Of a stretch of 64,000 nt of DNA, positions 48,917-58,732 are shown in pieces; within the stretch, counting starts at the first letter, position 1; every line of letters starts with the position of its first letter. Location of the stretch: assembly GCA_901472405.1 (NCBI GenBank), contig LR590463.1:868001-932000 (forward strand), given 5' to 3'. This DNA comes from Serratia rubidaea. GTDB lineage: Bacteria; Pseudomonadota; Gammaproteobacteria; Enterobacterales; Enterobacteriaceae. Both the position numbers and the translations under genes were made by a program. The notes under the pieces are model-generated. The model was not told where the DNA came from. It was given only the letters and a program-made list of their open reading frames with translations, and ran no database searches.

Positions 48917-49786
48917 ATGGCTGAAGATACTGTGAATGAGCGCGCCGCCGTCGGGGCCGTGATAGAAAGAATTCTGTCCGCTTACGGCATCACGACGCAG
49001 AAAGAGTTGAGTGAGATTTTGGGCATTGCGCCAAATAATGTGAGCAGTTGGCAGCAGCGCGGCAGCGTACCGGGCTATGTCATTATCAATTGCTCATTGA
49101 CCACCGGCGCTGATTTGTCCTGGTTAATGACCGGAGAGTCCACCGCGGTGAAACCGAAGGCCAAACAACAGGCGGCGGTTCACGGTAAAGCGCTGTACGA
49201 GCGCGTGCTGGCATCCGGTGGTAAAGGCGTGCTGCGTCGCATTTTGGACGCTTATGGTTTCAGCCTACAGAAAGAACTGGGCGATTTACTGGGGATTTCG
49301 TCCGGCACCATGAGCACCTGGGTGCGCCGCAACTATTTCCCTGGGGATATCGTGGTGACCTGTGCGTTGGATACCGGCGTTTCCCTGCAGTGGCTGGCTA
49401 CCGGGGAGGGGGAAATGCTCGAGGCGGGATCGGCGCAGGCGAAACAAGCTGAAGGTGCGCGGGTACTGCCGCTGTATCGACTGATCGCCGGTCAGCTGAA
49501 AGATGGCGGTGAGTGGGTGGCCGACCGAACGTTGATTCCGTCCACGGCTGAACGGCCGGCGTATGTGGACGGCGGCCGCCTCGCATGGCTGGTGGATTTG
49601 TCGGTGACGAATATCGCCAACGGACGCTGGCTGCTTGATATCGACGGTAACCTGGACGTGTACGATATTGCCCGCTTACCGGGCAATCAGCTGCAGGTCA
49701 GCGGCAACAGCGCCGATTTCCAGTGCTGCACCGATGCGGTTAAGGCGCTGGGGATGGTGTGGCTGACGCTGACGCCGCAGGCATAA
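48917..49786 (+). CDS. CI-type repressor with two tandem HTH domains (186 CI C-terminal domain)
   Basis: 289 residues from the ATG at 48917 (behind CCGGGGAAAAT). Two copies of the phage CI helix-turn-helix domain follow each other: residues 14-72 (ILSAYGITTQKELSEILGIA ... LTTGADLSWLMTGE) and 107-165 (ILDAYGFSLQKELGDLLGIS ... LDTGVSLQWLATGE). The C-terminal part (GRWLLDIDGNLDVYDIARLPG, DAVKALGMVWLTL) matches the 186 CI oligomerisation domain. I see no Ala-Gly cleavage site with a Ser-Lys pair, so direct RecA-stimulated cleavage is unlikely. Presumed to keep the tailocin silent. Confidence 0.85.
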   Translation: MAEDTVNERAAVGAVIERILSAYGITTQKELSEILGIAPNNVSSWQQRGSVPGYVIINCSLTTGADLSWLMTGESTAVKPKAKQQAAVHGKALYERVLASGGKGVLRRILDAYGFSLQKELGDLLGISSGTMSTWVRRNYFPGDIVVTCALDTGVSLQWLATGEGEMLEAGSAQAKQAEGARVLPLYRLIAGQLKDGGEWVADRTLIPSTAERPAYVDGGRLAWLVDLSVTNIANGRWLLDIDGNLDVYDIARLPGNQLQVSGNSADFQCCTDAVKALGMVWLTLTPQA

Positions 49787-49795
49787 AAGGTTGGC

Positions 49796-51139
49796 CTACA
49801 AAAATGCGGTGACCAGCAGGTAGCCGGTAACGCAGGCGGATGACACGCCGATCAGCCCTGGCATGATAAAACTGTGGTTGATGATAAATTTCCCGATGCG
49901 CGTCGTACCTGAGCGGTCGAAACCGATGCAGGCCAGATCGCTGGGGTAGGTGGGCAGTACAAAGTAGCCGTAGGCCGCCGGGAAAAACGCCAGCAGTATT
50001 TTCGGTTCGACGCCCAGTTGTAACGCCATCGGCGCAATGGCGGTCAGCGCGGCCGCCTGGCTGTTCACCAGTTTCGAGACCAGAAACAGCACGATGGCGT
50101 AAGTCCAGGGCTGGCTTTTGACCACGTCTTCAAGCAGCAGTTTTAACTCCCCCATATGCGCCTGGAAAAAGGTGTCGCTCATCCAGGCGACGCCGAATAC
50201 CGAGAAAATGGCGACCATACCCGCTTTAAATACCGCGCCGTTGGCGATCTCGCCCGGTTTGACCTTACAGCTAATCAGTATGACGGCGCCGGCAATCAGC
50301 ATCATCATTTGGATCACCAGGTTCATCGAGAGAGGCTTCAACACTCCGTTGACGGTGAAGGACGGGCGCAGCTCGGAGAAGGCGCCGAGTAATACGACGA
50401 CGGCGATCGCGGCAAAAAAGATCAGTGTTGACGCATAGGCAGATTTGGCAAAGCGCTGATCCAGTAAGGTCTCACTGGCGCCGTAAATATAGGCGCGCTG
50501 TTCAGGATCGCGGATGCGTGCCTGAAAGTCGGCATCCTGCTCCAGCTCTTTGCCGCGCCGCAGGCTCCAGAGTGCTGCGATCAGCACGCCGACCAGCGAG
50601 GAGGGGATGGAAATCGCCAGGATCTCCACCAGGGAGTATGCACGGCCTATTCCGTGCCCGGCGGCGATAATTGATACCAGAGAGACGACGGCCACGGAAA
50701 CCGGCGAGGCGGTAATCGCCATTTGTGAGGCGACCGAGGCAACGGCCATCGGGCGTTCGGGGCGGATGCCTTTTTTCAGCGCAATATCGCCGATGATCGG
50801 GAACATGGTGTACACCACGTGGCCGGTGCCGCATAAAAACGTCAGCGTCCAGGTGGTCAGCGGCGCAAGCAGCGTAATGTGCTGAGGGTGCCGACGCAGC
50901 AGACGTTCGGCGTATTGCATCAGTACGTTCAGTCCCCCGGCGGTTTGCAGTACCGAGGCGCAGCCAATGACCGCCAGAATGGTCAGCATCACCTCAATGG
51001 GCGGTTTACCCGGCTGTAAGCCAAAAACAAAGCACAGCACAAAGATACCGATGCCGCTGATTAATCCCAGCCCCATACCGCCATAGCGCGTGCCGACCAA
51101 TAGGCAGGCAATGATGATGATGAATTCCAGAGTTATCAT
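49796..51139 (-). CDS. Anaerobic C4-dicarboxylate transporter, Dcu family
   Basis: 447 residues with 10-12 membrane spans, starting MITLEFIIIIACLLVGTRYGGMGLGL. Segments such as VIGCASVLQTAGGLNVLMQYAE, CGTGHVVYTMFPIIGDIALKKGIRPERPMAVASVASQMAI and ALTAIAPMALQLGVEPKILLAFFPAAYGYFVLPTYPSDLA are characteristic of DcuA/DcuB, fumarate-succinate antiporters. It resembles DcuB at least as much as DcuA, and I do not choose between them. It is convergent with the repressor and divergent from aroF; it is not a usual neighbour of aroF. Confidence 0.87.
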   Translation of the reverse strand: MITLEFIIIIACLLVGTRYGGMGLGLISGIGIFVLCFVFGLQPGKPPIEVMLTILAVIGCASVLQTAGGLNVLMQYAERLLRRHPQHITLLAPLTTWTLTFLCGTGHVVYTMFPIIGDIALKKGIRPERPMAVASVASQMAITASPVSVAVVSLVSIIAAGHGIGRAYSLVEILAISIPSSLVGVLIAALWSLRRGKELEQDADFQARIRDPEQRAYIYGASETLLDQRFAKSAYASTLIFFAAIAVVVLLGAFSELRPSFTVNGVLKPLSMNLVIQMMMLIAGAVILISCKVKPGEIANGAVFKAGMVAIFSVFGVAWMSDTFFQAHMGELKLLLEDVVKSQPWTYAIVLFLVSKLVNSQAAALTAIAPMALQLGVEPKILLAFFPAAYGYFVLPTYPSDLACIGFDRSGTTRIGKFIINHSFIMPGLIGVSSACVTGYLLVTAFL

Positions 51140-51437
51140 GCAAATCCCTGAGCAGCATTAAATAAAAATGCGGTTACCTGTCGGCGCCGGCGATCTTATG
51201 GGGCTAACCGGAAAGAGGTATCAGCCGTTTTACCGGTATCATTAACGAATTGAGAGGATGAAATCTTGAGATAGCTCAATGTTTATGCGAGCAGTGGGCG
51301 GTAATTACTGATGCATTTCTTATTTAATTATTTAAAATCAATGTATTACATTTATATCTTGTGCTTTGCACGTGATAATAACGCGCTGCTTCCTACTGAT
51401 CTATGCCGTTGCCGCTAACTCACTCACCTCGTTCTTG

Positions 51438-51455
51438 TGTAAACATATCTTTGCA
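51438..51455. promoter_or_regulatory. Putative TyrR box 1 of aroF-tyrA
   Basis: TGTAAACATATCTTTGCA agrees with TGTAAA-N6-TTTACA at all but one position and keeps the essential G and C spaced by 14. About 230 bases before aroF. Confidence 0.65.
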
Positions 51456-51585
51456 TTGTGTGTTTTTAAGTTGTTTTCATTCTATGTCTTACAGGACATT
51501 TTATTTATTTTTCTTGTTGTTTTTATTTGATTTTTTGTTTTTGCTTGCCTGTTTTGTATTGAGGTAATTTTTTATTTACAGTAAA

Positions 51586-51603
51586 TGGATTGAAAACTTT
51601 ACA
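51586..51603. promoter_or_regulatory. Putative TyrR box 2 of aroF-tyrA
   Basis: TGGATTGAAAACTTTACA has a perfect right half (TTTACA) and the G-N14-C spacing; the left half is weak. It lies about 80 bases before the aroF ATG, where a repressor would overlap the promoter. Confidence 0.5.
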
Positions 51604-51681
51604 ATGCATGATAAGGTAGTCCTCGAAACGCTCAATGTTTTACTTCATTTATGCATAACGGCAAACGACAGGATAAACACC

Positions 51682-52755
<1,074 letters not shown>

Positions 52756-52761
52756 CAAGTT

Positions 52762-53884
52762 ATGGTGGCTGAACTGACCGCATTACGCGATCAAATTGAT
52801 GAGGTGGATAAGGCGCTGCTGGATCTGCTGGCAAAGCGCCTGCATCTGGTGGCGGAAGTCGGAGAAGTAAAAAGCCGCTACGGCCTGCCGGTGTATGTCC
52901 CCGAGCGGGAGGCGGCCATGCTGGCGTCGCGCCGGCAGGAGGCGGAAACGCTCGGCGTGCCGCCGGATCTGATTGAGGATATCCTGCGCCGGGTGATGCG
53001 CGAATCGTACACCAGCGAAAATGACAAAGGCTTTAAAACGCTGTGTCCGCAGCTGCGGCCCATCGTAATTATCGGCGGCAACGGGCAGATGGGGCGTCTG
53101 TTCAACCGCCTGCTGACGCTGTCCGGCTATCAGGTCAAAGTGCTGGATCAGCAGGACTGGCCGCAGGCGGAAAGCCTGCTTAGCGATGCCGGCATGGTGA
53201 TCGTCAGCGTGCCGATCCACGTGACGGAGCAGGTGATTGGCCGCCTGCCCAAACTGCCGGACGATTGCATCCTGGTTGACCTGGCCTCGGTGAAGAACCC
53301 GCCGCTGCAGGCGATGCTTTCGGCGCATAGCGGACCGGTTCTGGGCCTGCACCCGATGTTCGGCCCGGATGTCGGCAGCGTGGCCAAGCAGGTGGTGGTG
53401 TACTGCGACGGCCGTCAGCCGGAGGCCTACCAATGGCTGCTGGAACAGCTGCAGGTGTGGGGCGCCAGGCTGCACCGCATCAGCGCAGTGGAGCACGACC
53501 AGAATATGGCGTTTATTCAGGCGCTGCGCCACTTCGCCACCTTTGCTTACGGATTACATCTGGCGGAAGAGAACGTCCAGCTTGAGCAGTTGCTGGCGCT
53601 GTCATCGCCGATTTACCGCCTGGAACTGGCGATGGTGGGGGCGGCTGTTTGCACAGGATCCGCAGCTGTACGCCGATATTATTATGTCCTCGGGCGATAA
53701 CCTGCAGCTGATTAAGCGCTACTATGCCCGCTTTGGCGAGGCGATTCAGCTGCTGGAGCAGGGGGATAAGCAGGCGTTTATCGACAGCTTCCGTAAGGTC
53801 GAGCACTGGTTTGGCGATTATGCCCAGCGTTTCCTGGTGGAGAGCCGCTCGTTGCTGCGACAGGCGAACGACAGCCGCCGTTAA
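52762..53884 (+). CDS. tyrA: Chorismate mutase / prephenate dehydrogenase (frame broken near 53640)
   Basis: Bifunctional tyrosine-pathway enzyme. Residues 1-90 are the AroQ chorismate mutase ([39 protein letters not shown]). The dehydrogenase has the NAD motif [12 protein letters not shown] and catalytic [10 protein letters not shown]. One extra G in the run at 53636-53641 breaks the frame at ELAMVG; removing it gives [20 protein letters not shown] and 373 residues, as in E. coli. Co-transcribed with aroF. Confidence 0.95.
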
Positions 53885-53894
53885 ACGTTTCGGT

Positions 53895-53929
53895 GAAAAA
53901 AAAGGTCTGGCATGCGCCAGACCTTTTTT
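53895..53929. terminator. Bidirectional terminator tyrA / pheA
   Basis: AGGTCTGGC / GCCAGACCT stem with A and T runs between the convergent genes. Confidence 0.87.
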
Positions 53930-53936
53930 ATGTGGG

Positions 53937-55093
53937 TCAGGACGGGTTGACCGGCACCACGTTTTCGCTGGGGTAACAGCCGAGCACCTTCAGCGAGCGG
54001 GTGATTGGCGTCAGATCCTGCAGCGCTTTTTGCATCGCCTCCGAACGAATATTGGCCTGCACGTCCAGATAAAACATCTCTTCCCACGGGTTACCGTTGA
54101 TCGGGCGTGACTCCAGCTTGGTCATGATAATGCCGTTCTCGCGCAGCACCAGCAGCGCTTCCACCAATGCCCCGGATTGCTGGCCGGTCGCCATAATCAG
54201 CGTCGTTTTCGCCGGCACCTGCTCGGAGACATCGATAGCCTTGCGCGCCAGCACAATAAAGCGGGTGATGTTTTGCTGCTGGTTGGCCAGGTTGTGCTCC
54301 AGAACCTGCAGGCCATACAGCGCGCCGCCGGCTTCGCTGCCGAGGGCTGCGGCCGTTGGCGAATTGAGCTTGGCGACTTTTTCCATCGCCGCGGCGCTGC
54401 TCTCGCAGTATTCGATTTTCCAATGCGGGAAGCGACTGATGAACTGGCTGCACTGCTGGAACGGCTGCGGATGGCTGTAGACGGTTTCAATCTGATCCAG
54501 CGTACTGTTGCCGGCGGTCAGCACGCAGTGGTCTATCGGATTGGTCAGCTCGCCGACGATTGACAAACTGGTGTGCTGCAGCAGATCGTAAACGTCGTTG
54601 ATGGAGCCGGAGCTGGTATTTTCAATCGGCAGCACTGCGTAGTCCGCCTGGCCGGTTTCAACCTGGGTGAAGATGTCCTGGAATTTCTGGCAGCCATGCT
54701 CGATTAACTGGTCGAAATGACGCGCGGCATACTGGCGCGCCGCCAAGTGCGAATAGGAGCCTTTGGGCCAAGAAACGCGATGCGCGCGGAGTGCTGGCTG
54801 GTTTGGTTCAGCTGATGCTGCAGCAGCGCCTGTTGAGTCAGCACCGAGTCTTCGATAATCAGCTGGAACAGGCGGGTGACGTAAAAACCGTCGAGGTCAT
54901 AAGGCTTGGCGGCGGCAATCAGCGCATCCAGCAGGTCGCGCTCGCGTTCTTTATCACGAATCGGCCGGTGGGAGTGCAGCTTGCTTTTCCCTACTTCCAG
55001 CGCTAGCTCACGGCGCTCCGCCAGCAGCGCCAGCAGTTTCAGATCCAGGGCGCTGATGCGTTCGCGCAGCACCAGTAACGGGTTATCGGTCAT
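53937..55093 (-). CDS. pheA: Chorismate mutase / prephenate dehydratase (frame broken near 54761)
   Basis: Bifunctional phenylalanine-pathway enzyme. The mutase part is [39 protein letters not shown]. One G is missing in AAGGCTCC; restoring it gives [20 protein letters not shown] and the dehydratase ([17 protein letters not shown]), then the ACT regulatory domain with [25 protein letters not shown], the phenylalanine-binding region. 385 residues. It is controlled by the pheL attenuator upstream. Confidence 0.95.
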
Positions 55094-55127
55094 AATCAGG
55101 TTTGCCTTATGTTTTTCTAATAGTCAT

Positions 55128-55157
55128 AAAAAAAGCCCCCTGTTTCCAGGAGGCTTT
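55128..55157 (-). terminator. pheA attenuator
   Basis: On the minus strand AAAGCCTCCTG GAAA CAGGGGGCTTT TTTT lies between pheL and pheA. Stalling of ribosomes on the phenylalanine codons of pheL would prevent it from forming. Confidence 0.88.
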
Positions 55158-55203
55158 GCTGTTCGTCTTCGCATTCTTTATCACACGACGAAACGCCTCC
55201 CAA

Positions 55204-55251
55204 TCAGGGGAAGGTAAAAAAGAATGCGAAGAAGAACGGTGTGCGCTGCAT
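55204..55251 (-). CDS. pheL: phe operon leader peptide
   Basis: A 15-codon leader, [15 protein letters not shown], with seven phenylalanines, matching E. coli PheL ([15 protein letters not shown]). Its translation measures charged tRNA-Phe and decides between attenuator and antiterminator folding. Confidence 0.93.
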   Translation of the reverse strand: [15 protein letters not shown]

Positions 55252-55328
55252 TTGGGTATCCAAGTCTTTAACCAACAGGTTTTAAAGTAACCGCAGGCTT
55301 TTCCCTGTGTCAATAAAAACCGACAGAC

Positions 55329-55353
55329 AAAAAACGCGCCTTCCGGCGCGTTT
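55329..55353 (-). terminator. Terminator of raiA
   Basis: On the minus strand AAACGCGCC GGAA GGCGCGTTTTTT after the raiA stop. Confidence 0.85.
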
Positions 55354-55373
55354 GATGTGGTCTCTGCCTGATT

Positions 55374-55718
55374 TTATGATTCTTGTTCCGGCGCCGCTTC
55401 CGGCACGATATCTTTCACGCTGGCGTAGGCGCGGCGTGCTTCGCCCTTGTGCTGCACCTTGTTCAGCTGGCGCTCCAGCTTGGCGAGCAGGTCATTGATG
55501 GCGGTATACATATCTTCATGTTTGGCGCTGGCGACCAGCGGGCCGTTCGGCGTGGTGATGGTGGCGTCGGCGACAAACCCTTTCGGCTCTTTGGACAGCA
55601 CGATATGCGGGTTAATCAGCTGGGCCTGCCATTTATCCAGTTTGGTGAGACGGTCTTCGACATGACTACGGATTGCGGGGGTGATATCCATTTGCTTACT
55701 GGTAATGTTGATTGTCAT
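55374..55718 (-). CDS. raiA: Ribosome-associated inhibitor RaiA (YfiA)
   Basis: 114 residues from the ATG at 55718: [50 protein letters not shown] and [22 protein letters not shown], the HPF/YfiA fold that sits in the 30S decoding channel and blocks translation in the cold or stationary phase. The acidic tail (PEAAPEQES) is variable in the family. Own terminator; monocistronic. Confidence 0.95.
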   Translation of the reverse strand: MTINITSKQMDITPAIRSHVEDRLTKLDKWQAQLINPHIVLSKEPKGFVADATITTPNGPLVASAKHEDMYTAINDLLAKLERQLNKVQHKGEARRAYASVKDIVPEAAPEQES

Positions 55719-55978
55719 ATGACTTACCTCTCTTGTCTTTCCGTCTTTGGATGAATTCAGCATACCCCCGTTTTGGCGTAAATGGGCGAGGAAAATCGCC
55801 TTTTTTTGTCACTTTTTGCAAAGTTAGTTCAATCTGTGATTTGCTTTCGGAAACCGTTAACTGGCGCTTGAGTCTTGGCGCACAATGGCGCATTATTGAT
55901 AGGTTAACCGGTGAAAGTTCTTTGCTAACGCCGTGTTTTCACTGGCGTATTTTTCCTCATGCGTGGAGCGTGCGTCCA

Positions 55979-56009
55979 AAAAAAAACGGCAGCCCTGGGC
56001 TGCCGTTTT
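55979..56009 (-). terminator. Terminator of bamD
   Basis: On the minus strand AAAACGGCAGCCC AGGGCTGCCGTTTTTTTTT, right after bamD. Confidence 0.87.
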
Positions 56010-56032
56010 GTCGTTCTGCCATGCTGGATGCA

Positions 56033-56764
56033 TCAGGCGCGGTTGGCGGCGATGATTTTCGCCACTTTGTCCGCCTGGCTGTTCAGCTGCAGCTGCTTGT
56101 ATGCATTTTCCATCAGCGGCAACGCATCGCGGGTTGCCTTGGTGTCCGGGTATTCACGCATCATCTGCTCGACGCGATTAACAACCGCGACGTACGCACC
56201 GCGTTTAGTGTAGTATTCCGCCACTGAAAGCTCATACTTGGACAGACGGTTCTTCAGGTACACCAGACGCTTTTGCGCGTCGGTCGCGTACTGGCTGTTC
56301 GGATACTGCTGAATCAGCTGGCTGAAGTCGCGGAATGCGGCACGGGCGTGCTGCGGATCGCGGTCTGAACGATCGACCCCGAAGAAGCCCTGCAGCGCGC
56401 TGTCATCCAGCGCCATATCCGTCAGCCCGCGCATATACATCACGTAATCGATGTTCGGGTGCGTCGGGTTAAGGCGGATAAAGCGATCGATGGACGCCTG
56501 CGCCAGCGGCAGATCGGCCGATTTATAGTAGGCATAGATCAAATCGAGCTGTACCTGCTGGGAGTAAGGCCCGAACGGATAGCGGTTGTCTAACGCTTCG
56601 AGTTGCGTAATCGCGCCCTTGAAGTTACCGTCCTGCAGTTTTTGCTGGGCGTTAGCATAGATTTCCGAAGGCGGGTTGTCGGGAACCGCATCCTTGGAAC
56701 TGGAGCAACCTGCCAGCGCCAGGCTCAACGTGGCTGCAGCCACCAGATATTTCATACGCGTCAT
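56033..56764 (-). CDS. bamD: Outer-membrane assembly lipoprotein BamD
   Basis: 243 residues. The signal peptide ends LALAGC, with lipidated Cys near residue 20. Five TPR-like repeats follow ([83 protein letters not shown]). Essential partner of BamA in outer-membrane protein folding. It is divergent from rluD, as in E. coli. Confidence 0.96.
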   Translation of the reverse strand: MTRMKYLVAAATLSLALAGCSSSKDAVPDNPPSEIYANAQQKLQDGNFKGAITQLEALDNRYPFGPYSQQVQLDLIYAYYKSADLPLAQASIDRFIRLNPTHPNIDYVMYMRGLTDMALDDSALQGFFGVDRSDRDPQHARAAFRDFSQLIQQYPNSQYATDAQKRLVYLKNRLSKYELSVAEYYTKRGAYVAVVNRVEQMMREYPDTKATRDALPLMENAYKQLQLNSQADKVAKIIAANRA

Positions 56765-56895
56765 GACGTTTTGATTATCCTCAGGGTGTTATTCCGGGAG
56801 ACTGTCCGTTAAGCTCCCGACAAAGACCAGTTACAATAGCACATTATATTAAACGGCATCGCCGTGAAAACCCAACGTTAACGAAGAAGCTGCAT

Positions 56896-57872
56896 ATGGC
56901 ACAACAAGTACAACTCACCGCAACGGTGGCCGAATCTCAACTCGGACAACGTTTAGATCAGGCTTTGGCCGAATTGTTCCCTGATTATTCAAGATCTCGC
57001 ATAAAAGAGTGGATTTTGGACGATCGGGTGCAGGTCGACGGCAAAACGATAAACAAACCGAAAGAGAAGGTGCTGGGAGGAGAGACGGTCGCCATTGATG
57101 CGCAGATTGAAGAAGAAGCGCGTTGGGAACCGCAGAACATCCCGCTGGATATCGTCTATGAAGACGGCGATATTCTGGTGATCAACAAACCGCGCGATCT
57201 GGTGGTGCACCCGGGGGCGGGCAACCCGGACGGCACGGTGCTTAACGCTTTGCTGTACCACTATCCGGAGATTGCCGACGTGCCGCGCGCCGGCATCGTG
57301 CACCGCCTGGATAAAGACACCACCGGCCTGATGGTGGTCGCCAAAACCGTACCGGCGCAGACGCGTCTGGTGGAAGCGCTGCAGGCGCGCGAGATTACCC
57401 GCGAGTATGAAGCGGTGGCGATCGGCACCATGACTGCCGGCGGTACGGTGGAAGAGCCGATTGCGCGCCACTCCACCAAACGCACCATATGGCGGTGCAT
57501 CCGATGGGGAAACCGGCGGTGACCCACTACCGCATTATGGAGCACTTCCGCGCGCATACGCGCCTGCGACTGCGGCTGGAAACCGGGCGTACGCACCAGA
57601 TTCGCGTGCATATGGCGCATATCAGCCACCCGCTGGTGGGCGATCCGCTGTACGGCGGCCGTCCGCGTCCGCCGAAGGGCGCATCGGAAGCGTTTATCCA
57701 TACCTTGCGCGGGTTTGACCGTCAGGCGCTGCATGCCACCATGCTGCGTCTGTACCATCCGATCAGCGGCATCCAGATGGAGTGGCATGCGCCGCTGCCG
57801 CAGGATATGGTCGATCTGATCGACGCGCTGAAAGCGGATACCGAAGAATTTAAAGATCAGATGGATTGGTGA
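56896..57872 (+). CDS. rluD: 23S rRNA pseudouridine(1911/1915/1917) synthase RluD (frame broken near 57487)
   Basis: Modifies helix 69 of 23S rRNA. An S4 domain opens the protein (LGQRLDQALAELFPDYSRSRIKEWI), then the catalytic Asp in GIVHRLDKDTTGLMVVAKT. One C is missing in CGCACCATATGG; restoring it gives THMAVHPMGKPAVTHYRI and RLETGRTHQIRVHMAHISHPLVGD, 325 residues. The stop overlaps the pgeF start. Confidence 0.95.
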
Positions 57873-58603
57873 TGGAAACGTTGATTCTGCCCGACTGGCC
57901 GCTGCCGCAGGGCGTTCAGGCCTGCAGCACGACCCGCAGGGGCGGAGTCAGCCTGCCGCCTTACGACTCATTGAATCTCGGCATGCACGTCGGCGACCGG
58001 CCGCAGTCGGTGCAGCAGAACCGTGAATGCCTGGTGAGCGCCGCCGGCCTGCCGCAGATGCCGCACTGGCTGGAGCAGGTGCACGGTACGCGGGTGGTGC
58101 GCCTTGACGGGCAGACGCCCGCCGATCTGCAGGCCGATGCGGCGTATACGCGTGTGCCGGGGCAGGTGTGCGCGGTGATGACGGCGGACTGTCTGCCGGT
58201 GTTGTTTTGCTCCCGTCGCGGCGACGAAGTGGCCGCCGCCCACGCCGGCTGGCGCGGGCTGTGTAACGGCGTGTTGGAGCAGACGCTCGCCGAGTTTCAG
58301 GCTGCACCGGGCGATATCAGCGCCTGGCTCGGGCCAGCGATCGGTCCGCGCCGGTTTGAAGTCGGCGCAGAGGTGCGGGCGGCATTTATCGCGGCGGACT
58401 CCGACGCTGAGCAGGCTTTTACGCCCTACGGGGAGAAATTCCTGGCCGATATCTATCTGCTGGCGCGCCAGCGTTTGCAGCGTGCCGGCGTCAGCGCCGT
58501 CTACGGCGGTGACCGCTGTACCGTTAGCGAAAAGAGCGATTTCTTTTCCTATCGGCGCGACGGCGTCACCGGACGTCTGGCAAGTTTAATCTGGCTGATA
58601 TAA
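57872..58603 (+). CDS. pgeF: Purine nucleoside phosphorylase-like PgeF (YfiH, laccase-domain)
   Basis: 243 residues of the multicopper polyphenol oxidase-like family; the zinc site His and Cys are in ADCLPVLFC, AAHAGWRGLCNGVLEQT, and DRCTVSEKSDFFSYRRDG. E. coli PgeF/YfiH has been linked to purine nucleoside hydrolysis and to correcting errors in peptidoglycan precursors. The ATG at 57872 shares its A with the rluD stop. Confidence 0.92.
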   Translation: METLILPDWPLPQGVQACSTTRRGGVSLPPYDSLNLGMHVGDRPQSVQQNRECLVSAAGLPQMPHWLEQVHGTRVVRLDGQTPADLQADAAYTRVPGQVCAVMTADCLPVLFCSRRGDEVAAAHAGWRGLCNGVLEQTLAEFQAAPGDISAWLGPAIGPRRFEVGAEVRAAFIAADSDAEQAFTPYGEKFLADIYLLARQRLQRAGVSAVYGGDRCTVSEKSDFFSYRRDGVTGRLASLIWLI

Positions 58604-58667
58604 CCTATTGAATTAGGACGATCCACTGACGCATAACGTAGTACCGATAATATAGTGTCGAAATAAC

Positions 58668-58696
58668 CTTGAAAATTTGAGGAATGACCTCATTTA
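58668..58696 (+). promoter_or_regulatory. Sigma-32 (heat-shock) promoter of clpB
   Basis: CTTGAAA, 13 bases, CCTCATTTA closely fits the RpoH consensus (CTTGAAA and CCCCATNT) and lies 37 bases before clpB. Confidence 0.85.
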
Positions 58697-58732
58697 ATCT
58701 CCAGTAGCAATTTTGACCATATTGGAGGTGTT

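Larger units (their letters stand above)
51140..51681. other. AT-rich control region between dcu gene and aroF
   Basis: 540 bases, very AT-rich, with the aroF promoter, two TyrR-type boxes (listed separately) and the leftward dcu promoter. No gene. Confidence 0.6.

Noticed and set aside
32753..49786. Complete P2-like prophage
   Set aside because: No integrase, replication, terminase, portal, scaffold or capsid genes, and no room for them between gpX and the repressor.
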